The notes below the pieces were generated by a model. That model did not search any database. It was not told the origin of the DNA and saw only the letters and a list, made by a program, of their open reading frames with translations. DNA of 64,000 bases. Source: Algoriphagus resistens (GTDB lineage Bacteria > Bacteroidota > Bacteroidia > Cytophagales > Cyclobacteriaceae). Below are positions 26,632 through 36,605 of this stretch, piece after piece. Every line of letters begins with the position of its first letter. Within the stretch, counting starts at the first letter, position 1. The DNA is taken from positions 248,001 to 312,000 of the forward strand of contig NZ_LMXN01000006.1 in the NCBI RefSeq assembly GCF_001442615.1, in the 5' to 3' direction. A program made the translations under genes and the position numbers.

Positions 26632-28917
26632 ATGCTTAAAATCCAGATTTTCAGATCTTTCCTTCGAACGTATGTCTGCCTTCTCCTTTTATCTCTCAGC
26701 GGTCAAAATTCCTTTTCGCAAATAACCGAAGACACCTACCACAAAGCAGAATATTTTCTCAGTGACAGGATCCAGCAAGAGGTCTATCATTTGGATGTAA
26801 GCCCGAATTGGCTGGATGATAAAAAGGTTTTTTGGCATCAGAGCTACACCAAAGACGGTAAGCGGTTTTTCCTAACTGATATAGAAAAAGGACAGACCAA
26901 AGAAGCTTTTGATCATGAAAAACTCGCCGGGCTATTAGGTGAAAAAAGCGGAAAAACGATTGATTTCAAAAATCTTCCCTTCAATCGCATCCAACTCAAA
27001 GAAGACGGATCACTGGCCTTTGAATGGTTGAACAACTACTGGTCCTATAAAGACGGAAATCTGGAGTCAACCAGAGCCTCATCAGATACCAGGGACAGAT
27101 CTGTGTCTATTTCCCCTAATGGCAATTGGAAAGCCTATGTAAAGAATTTTAATCTTTTCGTAGAAAATCTGGAAACAGGCGAAGAAATCCAGCTGAGCTA
27201 CGATGGAAAAAAAGATTATGAATATGCTTCATTCTGGGGCTGGTCAGATATGGTTCTTGGTGAAAATGGCGAGCGGCCAGAGCACTTAAGCATCAATTGG
27301 TCACCGGATTCCAAGAAAATCCAAACCCAGATTGTGGACTTACGCCTGGCAGAAAAAATGCTGCTTTTGGACAATAGTCAAGATGATAAATTCCGTCCCC
27401 AACTAATGGGCTATTACAGGGCATCTCCCGGAGATACCACTGTGGTGATGTACACGCCTGTTTTATTTGATGTGGAAAGTCAGCAGGAGACGAAGTTTTC
27501 AGGACTCTCGCTACCGCACTTCATCGGGATGAACTTAAGCTGGGATAGTGAAAGTGAAAACCTCTATGGGATCTATTTACAAAGAGGATTCAAAAGTTTT
27601 GATCTTATCGAGCTCAATGCCGACTCCAAAGAAATCCGTAAAGTCTATACCGAATCATCCCCGACACATGTCAATAACCACACAATTTTCAGAAGGCTTG
27701 ATAATGGGCAGTTCATCCTCGGCACGGAGAAATCCGGATGGAATCAGCTCTGCTTGATGGACTGGAAAACCGGGAAACTTGTGAATCGAATCACATCGGG
27801 GGAATACGTAGTCAAAAACCTGCTTTCCGTTGATGAAAAAAACAGCATTATCTATTTCGAAGCTTCTGGCAAGGAAGAAAATACAAACCCTTACTATCCA
27901 TTTGTTTACAAAGTAAATTTTGATGGCACAGGACTGGAATTACTGACGCCAGAAAATGCTTTTCATTCAATCAGTTACAGCAGCGGAAGTGATTATTTCG
28001 TCGATAATTACTCTACCGTGAACCAGCCCACAGTCTCTGTGGTAAGGGAATTAAAAACAGGAAAAATCGTACATGAGATTTCCAAAGCTGACATTTCCAA
28101 CCTACTCAAAAAAGGCTATCAAAGCCCCAAGCCATTCACAGCAACAGCAAAAGATGGGAAAACTACCATCTATGGAATCTATTACCTCCCAACAGACTTC
28201 AACCCAAAAAAGAAGTATCCGATCATAGATTATACCTATTCTGGCCCGCACATAGCTATTACACCAAAAACATTCCGGGCTGGACTAGTGGGCCTGCAGC
28301 AGCCGATGGCTGAATTGGGATTTGTAGTAGTGACAGTTGATGGATTAGGGACTTCAGACAGAGGAAAGGAGTTCAATGACGTTTCATACAAAAATCTCGG
28401 AGACGGTACTACCGACCATGTGCTGGCCATCAAGGAACTTGCTGCTAAAAACAAATTTATGGATGTAGAAAAAGTCGGGATATTCGGTCACTCAGCCGGT
28501 GGATATGATGCAGGCCGGGCGATGCTGCTACATCCGGATTTTTACAAAGTAGGTGTAGCCTCTGCCGGTGACCATGATCACAGAATGGAAAAAGCGTGGT
28601 GGCCGGAGATGTACATGGGGTATCCAGTCGGGGATTTCTACCATGAGCAGTCCAATGTCACAAATGCTGCAAATCTTAAAGGACATTTGCTATTGGCACA
28701 CGGAGGAATAGATGAAAATGTGAACCCCTCTGCTACGTTCAAGTTCGCCGAAGCCTTGATCAGGGCAGGCAAAGACTTTGATTTATTCATCTGGCCAAGC
28801 CGGAACCACAACTTTGGCAGAACTGATGGAGACTACTTCACCAAAAAGCGCTGGGACTACTTTATTGAGCATCTTATGGGAGAAAAGCCATTGAGGCACT
28901 ATCAGATTCAGAAGTGA
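26632..28917 (+). CDS. S9 family (DPP IV-like) exported serine peptidase
   Basis: A 761-residue exported prolyl oligopeptidase-family peptidase. A signal peptide (about 1-30, ending NSFSQ) is followed by an eight-bladed propeller (about 50-480) and an alpha/beta hydrolase domain. The nucleophile is Ser621 in GHSAGGYDAG, with Asp694 in GGIDENVNP and His726 in SRNHNFG. The segment ASFWGWSDMVLGENG resembles the DPP IV region that binds the substrate N-terminus. It probably trims X-Pro dipeptides from peptides in the periplasm. A bidirectional terminator at 29161-29194 follows. Confidence 0.92.
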   Translation: MLKIQIFRSFLRTYVCLLLLSLSGQNSFSQITEDTYHKAEYFLSDRIQQEVYHLDVSPNWLDDKKVFWHQSYTKDGKRFFLTDIEKGQTKEAFDHEKLAGLLGEKSGKTIDFKNLPFNRIQLKEDGSLAFEWLNNYWSYKDGNLESTRASSDTRDRSVSISPNGNWKAYVKNFNLFVENLETGEEIQLSYDGKKDYEYASFWGWSDMVLGENGERPEHLSINWSPDSKKIQTQIVDLRLAEKMLLLDNSQDDKFRPQLMGYYRASPGDTTVVMYTPVLFDVESQQETKFSGLSLPHFIGMNLSWDSESENLYGIYLQRGFKSFDLIELNADSKEIRKVYTESSPTHVNNHTIFRRLDNGQFILGTEKSGWNQLCLMDWKTGKLVNRITSGEYVVKNLLSVDEKNSIIYFEASGKEENTNPYYPFVYKVNFDGTGLELLTPENAFHSISYSSGSDYFVDNYSTVNQPTVSVVRELKTGKIVHEISKADISNLLKKGYQSPKPFTATAKDGKTTIYGIYYLPTDFNPKKKYPIIDYTYSGPHIAITPKTFRAGLVGLQQPMAELGFVVVTVDGLGTSDRGKEFNDVSYKNLGDGTTDHVLAIKELAAKNKFMDVEKVGIFGHSAGGYDAGRAMLLHPDFYKVGVASAGDHDHRMEKAWWPEMYMGYPVGDFYHEQSNVTNAANLKGHLLLAHGGIDENVNPSATFKFAEALIRAGKDFDLFIWPSRNHNFGRTDGDYFTKKRWDYFIEHLMGEKPLRHYQIQK

Positions 28918-29160
28918 AGAAATTCTATAAATATAATTCCAACAGGAGACTAGTTAACATGTTTTCCTTGTTGTTTCCTGGCTAAAGGTTCGGAAGGCAG
29001 GAAAATCCAAGTCTCCCGGGTTATGGGAAATCTGCTTCAGAGCAAAAATATCCTAGGCAATTTTTTGTTTCTTACCGATAGAAAAGGGAAAATATAATTT
29101 AGAAAATTACCATTTATAGTGAGGCCAGATAATTGATTGGATCAAGAGGTTACAACCATA
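28918..29160. other. Intergenic region between convergent genes
   Basis: Together with the adjoining terminator this is a 360-nt gap between converging genes. Apart from the hairpin at 29161-29194, no gene or repeat was seen. Confidence 0.5.
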
Positions 29161-29194
29161 AAAAATGCGCAGATCCAGAGATCTGCGCATTTTT
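29161..29194. terminator. Bidirectional Rho-independent terminator
   Basis: The 15-nt perfect arms aaaaatgcgcagatc (29161-29175) and gatctgcgcattttt (29180-29194) enclose a 4-nt loop. With A and T tracts at both ends it can serve the S9 peptidase gene and the minus-strand blue-copper gene alike. Confidence 0.92.
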
Positions 29195-29280
29195 ACTTTT
29201 CAAATTAAAGACGAATGCAATTTAGACAAAAGCCGGATATACGCCACTTCCTACATCGTTCTTCCGACTTCCGTCCCCTT

Positions 29281-31386
29281 TTACTTCACCACTTTCAAAA
29301 TTCCCTGCATGGTATAGAAATGCCCAGGAACTGTACATACATAAGTATATTCTCCAGGTTCGGTTGGAGCTATGAAGTAAATTGTATTTGATTCACTCGG
29401 CTGTAGCAATTTGGTGTGGAACAGCACTTTATTAGTAGTTGGAATGTAATCCTTCTGCTGGCCTTCCAGGCCCAGCTTCATGGCAGCCTCTCCTACTTCT
29501 ATGGCTGTTCCCGGCATCACTATGACCAAGTTGTGCAGCATGTCATCCACATTCTGAAAAACCAGCTTCACCTTACTTCCTGCCTTCACCTGCACCTGCG
29601 CAGGATCAAATTTCAATCCCGGTTTAGTTCCCATATTGATGGTAATATCTGCTTTTCCCTCCCAGCTAGCCGGCATAGCAGTGACATGCTTTCCCATTTT
29701 TGGAGCAACAGGTTTAGCTGCATCTGACTGCTTTTTGGCTGCAGCCGCTTGAGCTTTGGTCTCTGCATCCGCCTGGGCATGGGCGGCACTGTCGGCGGCA
29801 GCTTTCATCATCTTTTCATGCTCGTGGCGGGCCTTGAACGGGGCTACATCAACTAATTCTCCGGCACCAAAATTATTGAGCGTATAGTACCCCACGTTAT
29901 GGAGTAGTGGTTTTCCTTCTGTAGACTTTACACCCTCTGCTTTGATCTCGTGGATGTAACCTAACCGCAAATTCTCCACAACTAAACGGGCTTTCATTCC
30001 GTCTTCGGATACTACTACCCCAATGATCGTACAGGTTTCATTATTTATCACCGGGCTTCCATATGCTGCCTGATATTTATAGGTAAAGCCAGTCACCTGA
30101 TAGTTTGAAGGATCTTCCGCCAACTCTTTATCTACAGGCTCGGTAAACTCGATCTCAAAACCGTCTGGTTTTGACTTGATCGTTTTCATCTCGAAAGGCA
30201 TCCTTCCTGTCCACACCAAGCGCTGTAAACTAAATAATTCCTTTCCAGTAGATGACCAACCACGGCTCGTCATCCCTACAAACATGGATGCGTCATTTCC
30301 CCAAACCATTCGTAGAATCCCCGAAGAAAACCCTTCTCTAAAAGGAAAAACAACCCCCTGATATACACCATCGATTTTTTCAAAATCTACCCGCGCAATA
30401 TTACTTTGGCCTTGATCGCCTACAAAAACCTGATTGGCAAATGGACCAAATCCACCTTTTGTATTATCATTCAAAAACCCTGAGGTAGAAATCCCTAAAA
30501 TCCCATGCGGTAACCAAATAGCCGGGGCTTTCAGCCCGGGAACCCGTTTAGCCACATCATAAAAAGGCTCACCGGTATTAGGAATATCTTCTTTTCGCAA
30601 GGTCACAGGTGACCCAGGTAAATCTGACCAAGCCAAGCTCTCTGCATTACCCAGGAAATCACCTTTCTCTACGTGGGAGATTCTTCCTGAGCCAACCCAG
30701 TCGCCCTGATTCTCCGTATAAAAGAAGTCCCCTTCAGCATTCATCCCATAACCGGCCGGGGAACGCATACCGGCTGCAAAAGGGATCATTTCACCTTCCG
30801 GAGTAATTTCTAATGCCCATCCTCTCCACGGCACCAAACTCACACCATGCCCCAGGCTATTGCTCCAGCCCACGTTAAGTGTTACAAGCATATTTCCATT
30901 TGGAAGGAAAGTAGGTCCGTAAGAATATTCATGATAATTTCCTGAAAGAGGCCAGGAGTAGATTTTCTCATAGACATCCGCTTGCCCATCACCATCGGTA
31001 TCCCGTAATCGGGTCAGTTCACTTCTTTGCGTCACGTAGATATCGCCATCTTTGTAGGCTAAGCCCAGAGGCTCGTGTAATCCAGTTGCAAATTTCTTAT
31101 AAACCGGCTTTTCACTGCCTGAAATACCCGGACTGGAAACTATCCAAACTTCCCCTCTTCGGGTGCAAATAGCCAAACTACCGTCGGGTAAAGTTGCCAT
31201 TCCTCCCACTTCCAATATCACATCTTCGGGAACCGGTAAAGAGATCAACTTGTAAAAATCATCTTCGGTCTCCGGCACCATCATCTGTGCTTTATTCTGA
31301 GCTTTTAGTTCAACTTGGCCGATAAATAGGCAAGCCATGGCAAAAGCAAATCCTTTTATACTAGTGAGTTTCTTAAGATTTTTCAT
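29281..31386 (-). CDS. PQQ-dehydrogenase-like propeller protein with C-terminal blue-copper domain
   Basis: A 701-residue exported protein (signal about 1-30, ending VELKAQ). The main part is a sugar-dehydrogenase-like propeller of the heme/PQQ protein group (GLHEPLGLAYKDGDIYVTQ, RLRDTDGDGQAD, ENQGDWVGSGRISHVEKGDF). An Ala/Lys-rich linker (about 530-570) leads to an azurin/plastocyanin-like domain. Its copper ligands are clear: His618 in DMLHNLVI, Cys684, His689 and Met693 in CTVPGHFYTM. The copper domain could accept electrons from the propeller or pass them to cytochromes. It follows a DUF1080 gene by 15 nt on the same strand, so the two form an operon. Confidence 0.88.
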   Translation of the reverse strand: MKNLKKLTSIKGFAFAMACLFIGQVELKAQNKAQMMVPETEDDFYKLISLPVPEDVILEVGGMATLPDGSLAICTRRGEVWIVSSPGISGSEKPVYKKFATGLHEPLGLAYKDGDIYVTQRSELTRLRDTDGDGQADVYEKIYSWPLSGNYHEYSYGPTFLPNGNMLVTLNVGWSNSLGHGVSLVPWRGWALEITPEGEMIPFAAGMRSPAGYGMNAEGDFFYTENQGDWVGSGRISHVEKGDFLGNAESLAWSDLPGSPVTLRKEDIPNTGEPFYDVAKRVPGLKAPAIWLPHGILGISTSGFLNDNTKGGFGPFANQVFVGDQGQSNIARVDFEKIDGVYQGVVFPFREGFSSGILRMVWGNDASMFVGMTSRGWSSTGKELFSLQRLVWTGRMPFEMKTIKSKPDGFEIEFTEPVDKELAEDPSNYQVTGFTYKYQAAYGSPVINNETCTIIGVVVSEDGMKARLVVENLRLGYIHEIKAEGVKSTEGKPLLHNVGYYTLNNFGAGELVDVAPFKARHEHEKMMKAAADSAAHAQADAETKAQAAAAKKQSDAAKPVAPKMGKHVTAMPASWEGKADITINMGTKPGLKFDPAQVQVKAGSKVKLVFQNVDDMLHNLVIVMPGTAIEVGEAAMKLGLEGQQKDYIPTTNKVLFHTKLLQPSESNTIYFIAPTEPGEYTYVCTVPGHFYTMQGILKVVK

Positions 31387-31401
31387 GCTATTTCCTATTT
31401 A

Positions 31402-33279
31402 CTACCAAACGATTGAATAAGTAACTACACCCACCTTGTCTTTTAACTTAACAGGCAAAACGAGTTCCTTCGATCCATCTGCTGCGTTTCTTACACTAGG
31501 CGATTCCTTCCCTTCAAATTCAATGTAATAGGACTTGTCATCAATGGCATATAGTCCATTCGGCAATCGTTCGATAGCGGATCCCTGAGCCACAAGGCAA
31601 AAGATCTGCTGAGCCTCATTATCGGTAACCATACTTAATGTATGGACTAATTTCTTCCCAGAATCTTTGGTATCAAAAGTCTCCTGAATGCTGACATCTG
31701 CCATCTTATAAGAAATAATTGGAGCACCGTCCTTTTTCAGGGAATACCCTTCGTAAGTAAAGTTTTCGATTTCCTCAGGCCAGGCCGAATCCTTTGATGC
31801 CAAAACAGCCAAGCTAGGCTTACCTCCAAATTCTATCACATTTCCCAGCGGCAACATCAGTTGGGTTTCTCCACGGCCATACCACATAGGAGTGGTTTCC
31901 ACAAAATCTCCTCTCCACACACTCAAGAATTCTCCCCTACTCAAATCAATTGCATAGTTTACTCCTTCCGGTTCCCCAACAGCCACCGTATGGGTGCGCT
32001 TTTCTCCCTGATGCATAATAAATCCCCTTTGCATCTCAGCCTTTTCATTGACCTTCACAGCTATCTGACCGACTGGATCATTGGCCCGCAATGGAACATT
32101 AAGTGGTGTTTTGGCAATCCCCATTCCTTCTACAGTCAGCGTAATATCATTGCTTGGAGCATACCAATGGCCAAAAGTCTTAAAGTAATTCAATTTGAGC
32201 TGATGTACTCCTGCTGTCAATTGGGTAGAACCATTGGCTTTGCCAGTAACACCATCTACATATACGACTTCCTTTTCATCGATAAACAGTTTACCAGCTC
32301 CGTTGATCACTCCCGGTGGAGTATCGTCAGGAACCCAGGCTAGATTTAGGTTAAAAAAGTATTCTCCTGCAGCAGGAACGGTCAACGTTCCTTCTATTGT
32401 ACCTGAAAACTCATTCCGGGTAGCTGGAGCCAAATGGGCCAAAACATCAATGTCCATTTTTCCTTTAGGACTAACTTTCGCAAAGTCATTGATGGTTTTA
32501 ATGCTGTCGTAATAAGAAAGACTCATATCAGCGAGTGTCACTTCTTCCGGTCCATAGATTTTGTAACTGATATTACGTAGAGCTACACCACCATGGTCAC
32601 CTTGGATCACCAATGGCCCTAAAGCCTGTTCATCTTCAAAAAAAGCTGCCTGTGTGGGGCCAGTCACTTCAATGTTCTTTTGGACAAGCACATCATTTTG
32701 GTGAACAGAAATAAATTTGGCATTCGAGACTTTTTTGCCTTCGGAATCGAATCGAGGTGCTCGGAACACAATTTTTAAGGATTGCCAGAGACCAGGAGCC
32801 CTACTTACATTCACCAAAGGAGGATGCCCTTCGTACCCTTCACGTCCCTTTCCTCTACTGCCGTCCCATCGTTGATAAATGCCACCTGCATCTGAAAATT
32901 TTGGATCTTGCTCAGCCCAGGAGTCAAATAACTGAACTTCATACCTTCCCTGCAGATAAATTCCTGAATTGCTTCCTTTCGGCATCATGAAATCCAATGC
33001 CAATTCAATATCTCCGTGCTCAAAAGATGTTTTGATGGGTTGGTTGCCCTCTTTCATCAGGGTATTCAGTAAAACACCAGTACCGTTTATGACTTTAGAT
33101 TTTTCTCCATTAAGGTCATAGAAGACATCTTTCACGATGGTCCAATTATCCCCGGTAGCCTGGAATTCTGTAAGGTTTTGGAGAGGCAGCACTTCAAAGG
33201 GAATGGGACTCTCCTGTGCCACAGATGCTATCACCCTGAAAAACAGGCAACAACATATTAGAAATAGGTTATTATTCAT
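31402..33279 (-). CDS. Exported DUF1080 (3-keto-disaccharide hydrolase type) protein
   Basis: A 625-residue exported protein with a signal peptide (to about residue 22, ASVAQ). The N-terminal DUF1080 concanavalin-like domain (about 35-235) has DFMMPKGSNSGIYLQGRYEVQLFDSW and PLVNVSRAPGLWQSLKIVFRAP. A PA14-like region follows (TLTVPAAGEYFFNLNLAW, GKLFIDEKEVVYVDG). The last 220 residues are an unassigned beta-rich domain (RGFIMHQGEKRTHTVAVGEPEG). DUF1080 members include 3-keto-glycoside hydrolases acting on oxidised disaccharides. Its partner downstream is the PQQ/copper protein. A -7-like element TACCTTTG lies upstream on the minus strand (33312-33305). Confidence 0.87.
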   Translation of the reverse strand: MNNNLFLICCCLFFRVIASVAQESPIPFEVLPLQNLTEFQATGDNWTIVKDVFYDLNGEKSKVINGTGVLLNTLMKEGNQPIKTSFEHGDIELALDFMMPKGSNSGIYLQGRYEVQLFDSWAEQDPKFSDAGGIYQRWDGSRGKGREGYEGHPPLVNVSRAPGLWQSLKIVFRAPRFDSEGKKVSNAKFISVHQNDVLVQKNIEVTGPTQAAFFEDEQALGPLVIQGDHGGVALRNISYKIYGPEEVTLADMSLSYYDSIKTINDFAKVSPKGKMDIDVLAHLAPATRNEFSGTIEGTLTVPAAGEYFFNLNLAWVPDDTPPGVINGAGKLFIDEKEVVYVDGVTGKANGSTQLTAGVHQLKLNYFKTFGHWYAPSNDITLTVEGMGIAKTPLNVPLRANDPVGQIAVKVNEKAEMQRGFIMHQGEKRTHTVAVGEPEGVNYAIDLSRGEFLSVWRGDFVETTPMWYGRGETQLMLPLGNVIEFGGKPSLAVLASKDSAWPEEIENFTYEGYSLKKDGAPIISYKMADVSIQETFDTKDSGKKLVHTLSMVTDNEAQQIFCLVAQGSAIERLPNGLYAIDDKSYYIEFEGKESPSVRNAADGSKELVLPVKLKDKVGVVTYSIVW

Positions 33280-33380
33280 TATAGGTTATATAGGTTATTA
33301 CTCCCAAAGGTAGTTTACTATGTATTTTAAAAAAATAGGATTATTCAAAGCAAAAATTTAACTGATTGGATATATCCAAT

Positions 33381-33405
33381 AAAAAAGCAGGAGAAAATCT
33401 CCTGC
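33381..33405 (-). terminator. Rho-independent terminator after the DUF3078 gene
   Basis: The arms gcaggaga (33387-33394) and tctcctgc (33398-33405) flank AAA. On the minus strand the stem is followed by six T residues. A separate 16-nt palindrome, attggatatatccaat, lies just beyond at 33365-33380. Confidence 0.8.
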
Positions 33406-33508
33406 CCTTTATTTGAAAACTAAACCAACTATTATTTAACTACCACAATGAATTCAAAAATAATACTTTTATAATCAAATCAAAATTCCAAATAAAAATT
33501 TGTTAAGA

Positions 33509-34408
33509 TTATTTCTCTTCTGGGAAGTTACCTCGTTTAAATGCAATTCCTAATGCTAAACCCTGGCTAAATTGGATTTTGCTGTCTTGATCCAAATCAT
33601 AGATCATCAGACTTGTCAGGCTAACATTCACTAAATTAGATACTTTCGCTGTCAGACCGAAGTCCAGCCGATGGTCTATCGCATCAAAAGCAAGGGTTTC
33701 GTAGTTTGCATACATTTGATATCTCACCATTAAAGAAAGATTTTCGGATAACTGTTTGTTGTAATCAGCCATTAAGCTGAAGGCTAGCCATTCCGTTCTT
33801 ACAGTTTCACCTATATCCACACCGTAGTTCTCCGGTACATTCAGGTATAAATCCGTGTCGCTCACAAAAGTCCAACGAGGTGAGAATGGAGAAAGACGCA
33901 AGCTAAACTCATCATTTGGCTTATACTCAACACCAATAGAGGTAGTTAGGTACGCCGGATTGAGAAATTTAGATATAAGAATCCTATCTGCCCCTTCCGG
34001 AAACTCATAACCCGGGGCAAACTGAGACAGGAAATTAACCGCAAAGAAATAATTCCATTTGTCATTGATCTGATACCCTACCTTAGAATCCAGGAAAATA
34101 CGGTCATTAGACTTACGGCCCTCTTCATCCTTATTTTTTACCACTCCGTAAATGAAATCCATTGTATTGTCCCAAGACCATTTGTCTTTTGCATAATTTG
34201 CACGACCATTAAGGTAAATACCCAATGCTAATGAATTCACTCCACCACCTTGCCAGTTACCACTGAAAGACGCTTGATTTACATTCAAGCCACCGCCTAT
34301 TTCTTTCAGCCAGTAGCTCGTGTCCTGAGGAGTTAAGACCTCTTCATCTTGGGCAAATACTTGCCCACAAAACAAAATAAAGAGGAAAAGTGTAGTAATT
34401 CTTTTCAT
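33509..34408 (-). CDS. DUF3078 family exported protein (predicted outer-membrane barrel)
   Basis: A 299-residue protein with a signal peptide (MKRITTLFLFILFCGQVFAQ). The opening TSYWLKEIGGGLNVNQASFSGNWQGGGVNS is the Bacteroidota DUF3078 signature. The rest is alternating beta strands with many aromatic residues (NGRANYAKDKWSWDNTMDFIYG, KWNYFFAVNFLSQF), ending KFRG-like in AFKRGNFPEEK. This suggests a transmembrane beta-barrel. The function is not known. It is divergent from the DUF202 gene with a short shared AT-rich control region. Confidence 0.85.
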   Translation of the reverse strand: MKRITTLFLFILFCGQVFAQDEEVLTPQDTSYWLKEIGGGLNVNQASFSGNWQGGGVNSLALGIYLNGRANYAKDKWSWDNTMDFIYGVVKNKDEEGRKSNDRIFLDSKVGYQINDKWNYFFAVNFLSQFAPGYEFPEGADRILISKFLNPAYLTTSIGVEYKPNDEFSLRLSPFSPRWTFVSDTDLYLNVPENYGVDIGETVRTEWLAFSLMADYNKQLSENLSLMVRYQMYANYETLAFDAIDHRLDFGLTAKVSNLVNVSLTSLMIYDLDQDSKIQFSQGLALGIAFKRGNFPEEK

Positions 34409-34456
34409 AATTAATAGATGTTGAATTATTTCAATATAAATAAATACAATGCAAAT

Positions 34457-34732
34457 ATGGAAAATGACTTGGAAAGAGAACTAATAATTCGGGATTTTTT
34501 GGCAAGACAGCGTACAACGCTGGCAAATAATAGAACTTTATTGTCTTTTATCCGAACATCTTTGTACTTCTTGGTCTCAGGCACTGCTCTTTTTGAGGTG
34601 AAGGAATTAGATCATGTTAGAGATTTGGGGTACTTGGCATTTGGATTGAGTTTGGTATTCCTAATCTTAGGATTTGTGAATTATTTTCGGGTCAAGGAAA
34701 AACTCAAAAAAGGAAAATACCTAAAAATGTAA
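34457..34732 (+). CDS. DUF202 (YidH) family small membrane protein
   Basis: A 91-residue protein from ATG 34457 (MENDLERELIIRDFLARQRT). LANNRTLLSFIRTSLYFLVSG is the DUF202 signature. There are two membrane helices and a basic C-terminus (KEKLKKGKYLKM). DUF202 domains are fused or linked to VTC-type polyphosphate machinery in eukaryotes, but in bacteria the role is unknown. An in-frame TTG at 34418 would add 13 unlikely residues. An SLC13 permease follows after 3 nt. Confidence 0.83.
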   Translation: MENDLERELIIRDFLARQRTTLANNRTLLSFIRTSLYFLVSGTALFEVKELDHVRDLGYLAFGLSLVFLILGFVNYFRVKEKLKKGKYLKM

Positions 34733-34735
34733 TTA

Positions 34736-36517
34736 ATGACATTTGAAATCTGTCTTGTTTTTTCAATTGTTGGCCTTGCCATCGTATTATTCTTCACAGA
34801 AAAGTTCACCATAGATACTGTTTCTATTGGGGTAATGGCTGCTTTTCTGCTTACTGGGATTCTGGATGTAGATGAAGGATTATCGGGGTTCTCCAATCCC
34901 GCCACTATTACAGTGGCTGCAATGTTTGTAGTATCTGCCGCTATTTTCAATACCGGGCTTTTGGACAGCTTCACGCAACGCTTAAGTGCCCAAGCTGATA
35001 AAGGCCAAACCCATCTCTTAGTTACTCTGATGCTATCGGCAGGCTTTCTTTCTGCTTTCATAAGTGACACTGCAGTGGTGGCTTTACTGATGCCCGCAGT
35101 GATACGCCTAAACCAAACAAACAATATCCCTCCTTCCAAATTGCTCATGCCCCTCTCTTTTGGTGCTTTAATGGGCGGGATTTGCACCTTACTGGGGACA
35201 AGTACCAATATTTTGGTCAGTGGGATAGCTGAAAAAGCAGGACTCCCTTCTTTTGGCGTATTTGAGATGAGCTTGATGGGATTGGTTTTTTTTGGTTCCG
35301 GTTTGCTTTACATGCTGACTATCGGAAAATGGCTTACGCCAAACAGAAAAGCGAAATCGGGTTTGGGAGAAAGTATCCAACTAGGCAATTACCTTTCCGA
35401 ATTGATCATTCTGAAAGAATATGATCAGCTGAACATCCCCCTTTTCAAGCAAAAACTTTTTGAAAAGCTTGCCATAAAACCATTGCAGATCATCCGGTCA
35501 GATCGCAGAAAGATACACGTGTACCCAAACACCTCCATACAGGAAGGAGACATTATCCGAATCAACTGCGATAAAGAAACGCTGGAGAAAATCAAATCAA
35601 CCCGGGGAATAGAACTGAAAGCAGACTTAAAATGGAATGAAGAGAATATAACTGATGAGGACGAAAGACTTTACGAGGCCTTAGTAACACCAAATTCATT
35701 CCTTATAAACAAAAGCATCAAAGAACTGAATTTCAAAAAACTATACAACCAGGTGTTGGTAATCGGAATCAGGCATAGATCTGATATGCTGGATTCCCTT
35801 CTTGCAAGGACCAACCTGCGCGCCGGTGATATTTTGCTCTTGCGGGCCACAGAAGAATCCATCCAAAGTGTAGAGACCAGTGACGATTTATTGCTTATCT
35901 CAGAGACGAAAAGCCACCCAATAAACAAGACAAAAAGCATATTTACGCTAGTTGTATTAGCTCTGATCATAGGTTTGGCATCCTTTGAAGTGTTTCCTAT
36001 TGTAGTAACCGCAGTTGCTGGGGCCATTGCACTGATTATGCTTGGATCTCTCAGCACCGAACAGGCTTACAAAGCAATTGACTGGAAAGTCATCTTAATG
36101 CTTGCCGGTGTGCTATCCATGGGAACAGCACTTGATAAGACAGGCGGGGCAGAACTAATAGGCACTAGCATCGTGCAAAACCTAGGTCAATTTGGCCCCA
36201 GAACTGTCATGAGTGCCTTGTTCGCACTGACCTTCATTTTGACAAATGTGATGTCAAACAACGCCACTGCCGCCCTTCTCGCGCCCATAGCTATCAGCAT
36301 AGCCACTGCGCTGGGTGTGGATTCAAGGCCTATGCTCATGGCCGTAACTTTTGCGGCCAGTCTGAGTTTTATGACACCTATGGGATATCAGACCAACACA
36401 ATGATCTATACTCCTGGAAATTATAAATTTAGCGATTACATCAAAATAGGAACCCCTTTAAACCTGCTCCTTTGGATAGTTGCAACTATCGGAATTCCTT
36501 ATTTCTTTCCTTTTTGA
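34736..36517 (+). CDS. SLC13 (DASS) family permease with two TrkA-C/RCK-C domains
   Basis: A 593-residue inner-membrane transporter. The N-terminal helices hold TVAAMFVVSAAIFNTGLLD and the first substrate loop LMGGICTLLGTSTNILVSG. The second half repeats it with LTNVMSNNATAALLAPIAIS. Between them, at about residues 205-385, two RCK-C domains (KPLQIIRSDRRKIHVYPN; LNFKKLYNQVLVIGIRHR) provide cytosolic ligand sensing. Relatives import dicarboxylates, citrate or sulfate with Na+; the present substrate is unknown. The 3-nt gap to the DUF202 gene suggests cotranscription. Confidence 0.9.
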   Translation: MTFEICLVFSIVGLAIVLFFTEKFTIDTVSIGVMAAFLLTGILDVDEGLSGFSNPATITVAAMFVVSAAIFNTGLLDSFTQRLSAQADKGQTHLLVTLMLSAGFLSAFISDTAVVALLMPAVIRLNQTNNIPPSKLLMPLSFGALMGGICTLLGTSTNILVSGIAEKAGLPSFGVFEMSLMGLVFFGSGLLYMLTIGKWLTPNRKAKSGLGESIQLGNYLSELIILKEYDQLNIPLFKQKLFEKLAIKPLQIIRSDRRKIHVYPNTSIQEGDIIRINCDKETLEKIKSTRGIELKADLKWNEENITDEDERLYEALVTPNSFLINKSIKELNFKKLYNQVLVIGIRHRSDMLDSLLARTNLRAGDILLLRATEESIQSVETSDDLLLISETKSHPINKTKSIFTLVVLALIIGLASFEVFPIVVTAVAGAIALIMLGSLSTEQAYKAIDWKVILMLAGVLSMGTALDKTGGAELIGTSIVQNLGQFGPRTVMSALFALTFILTNVMSNNATAALLAPIAISIATALGVDSRPMLMAVTFAASLSFMTPMGYQTNTMIYTPGNYKFSDYIKIGTPLNLLLWIVATIGIPYFFPF

Positions 36518-36605
36518 TTTAAGGCCGCCAGACAGATGAATCTATCGGGGCTTATTGCTTTATTACATAGGACAACAGATTTCAAAACAACTTAAACTAA
36601 ACGTT

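Noticed and set aside
33365-33380. 16-nt palindrome attggatatatccaat as an operator
   Set aside because: It is AT-rich, lies past a terminator and not near any start codon, so chance is as likely.
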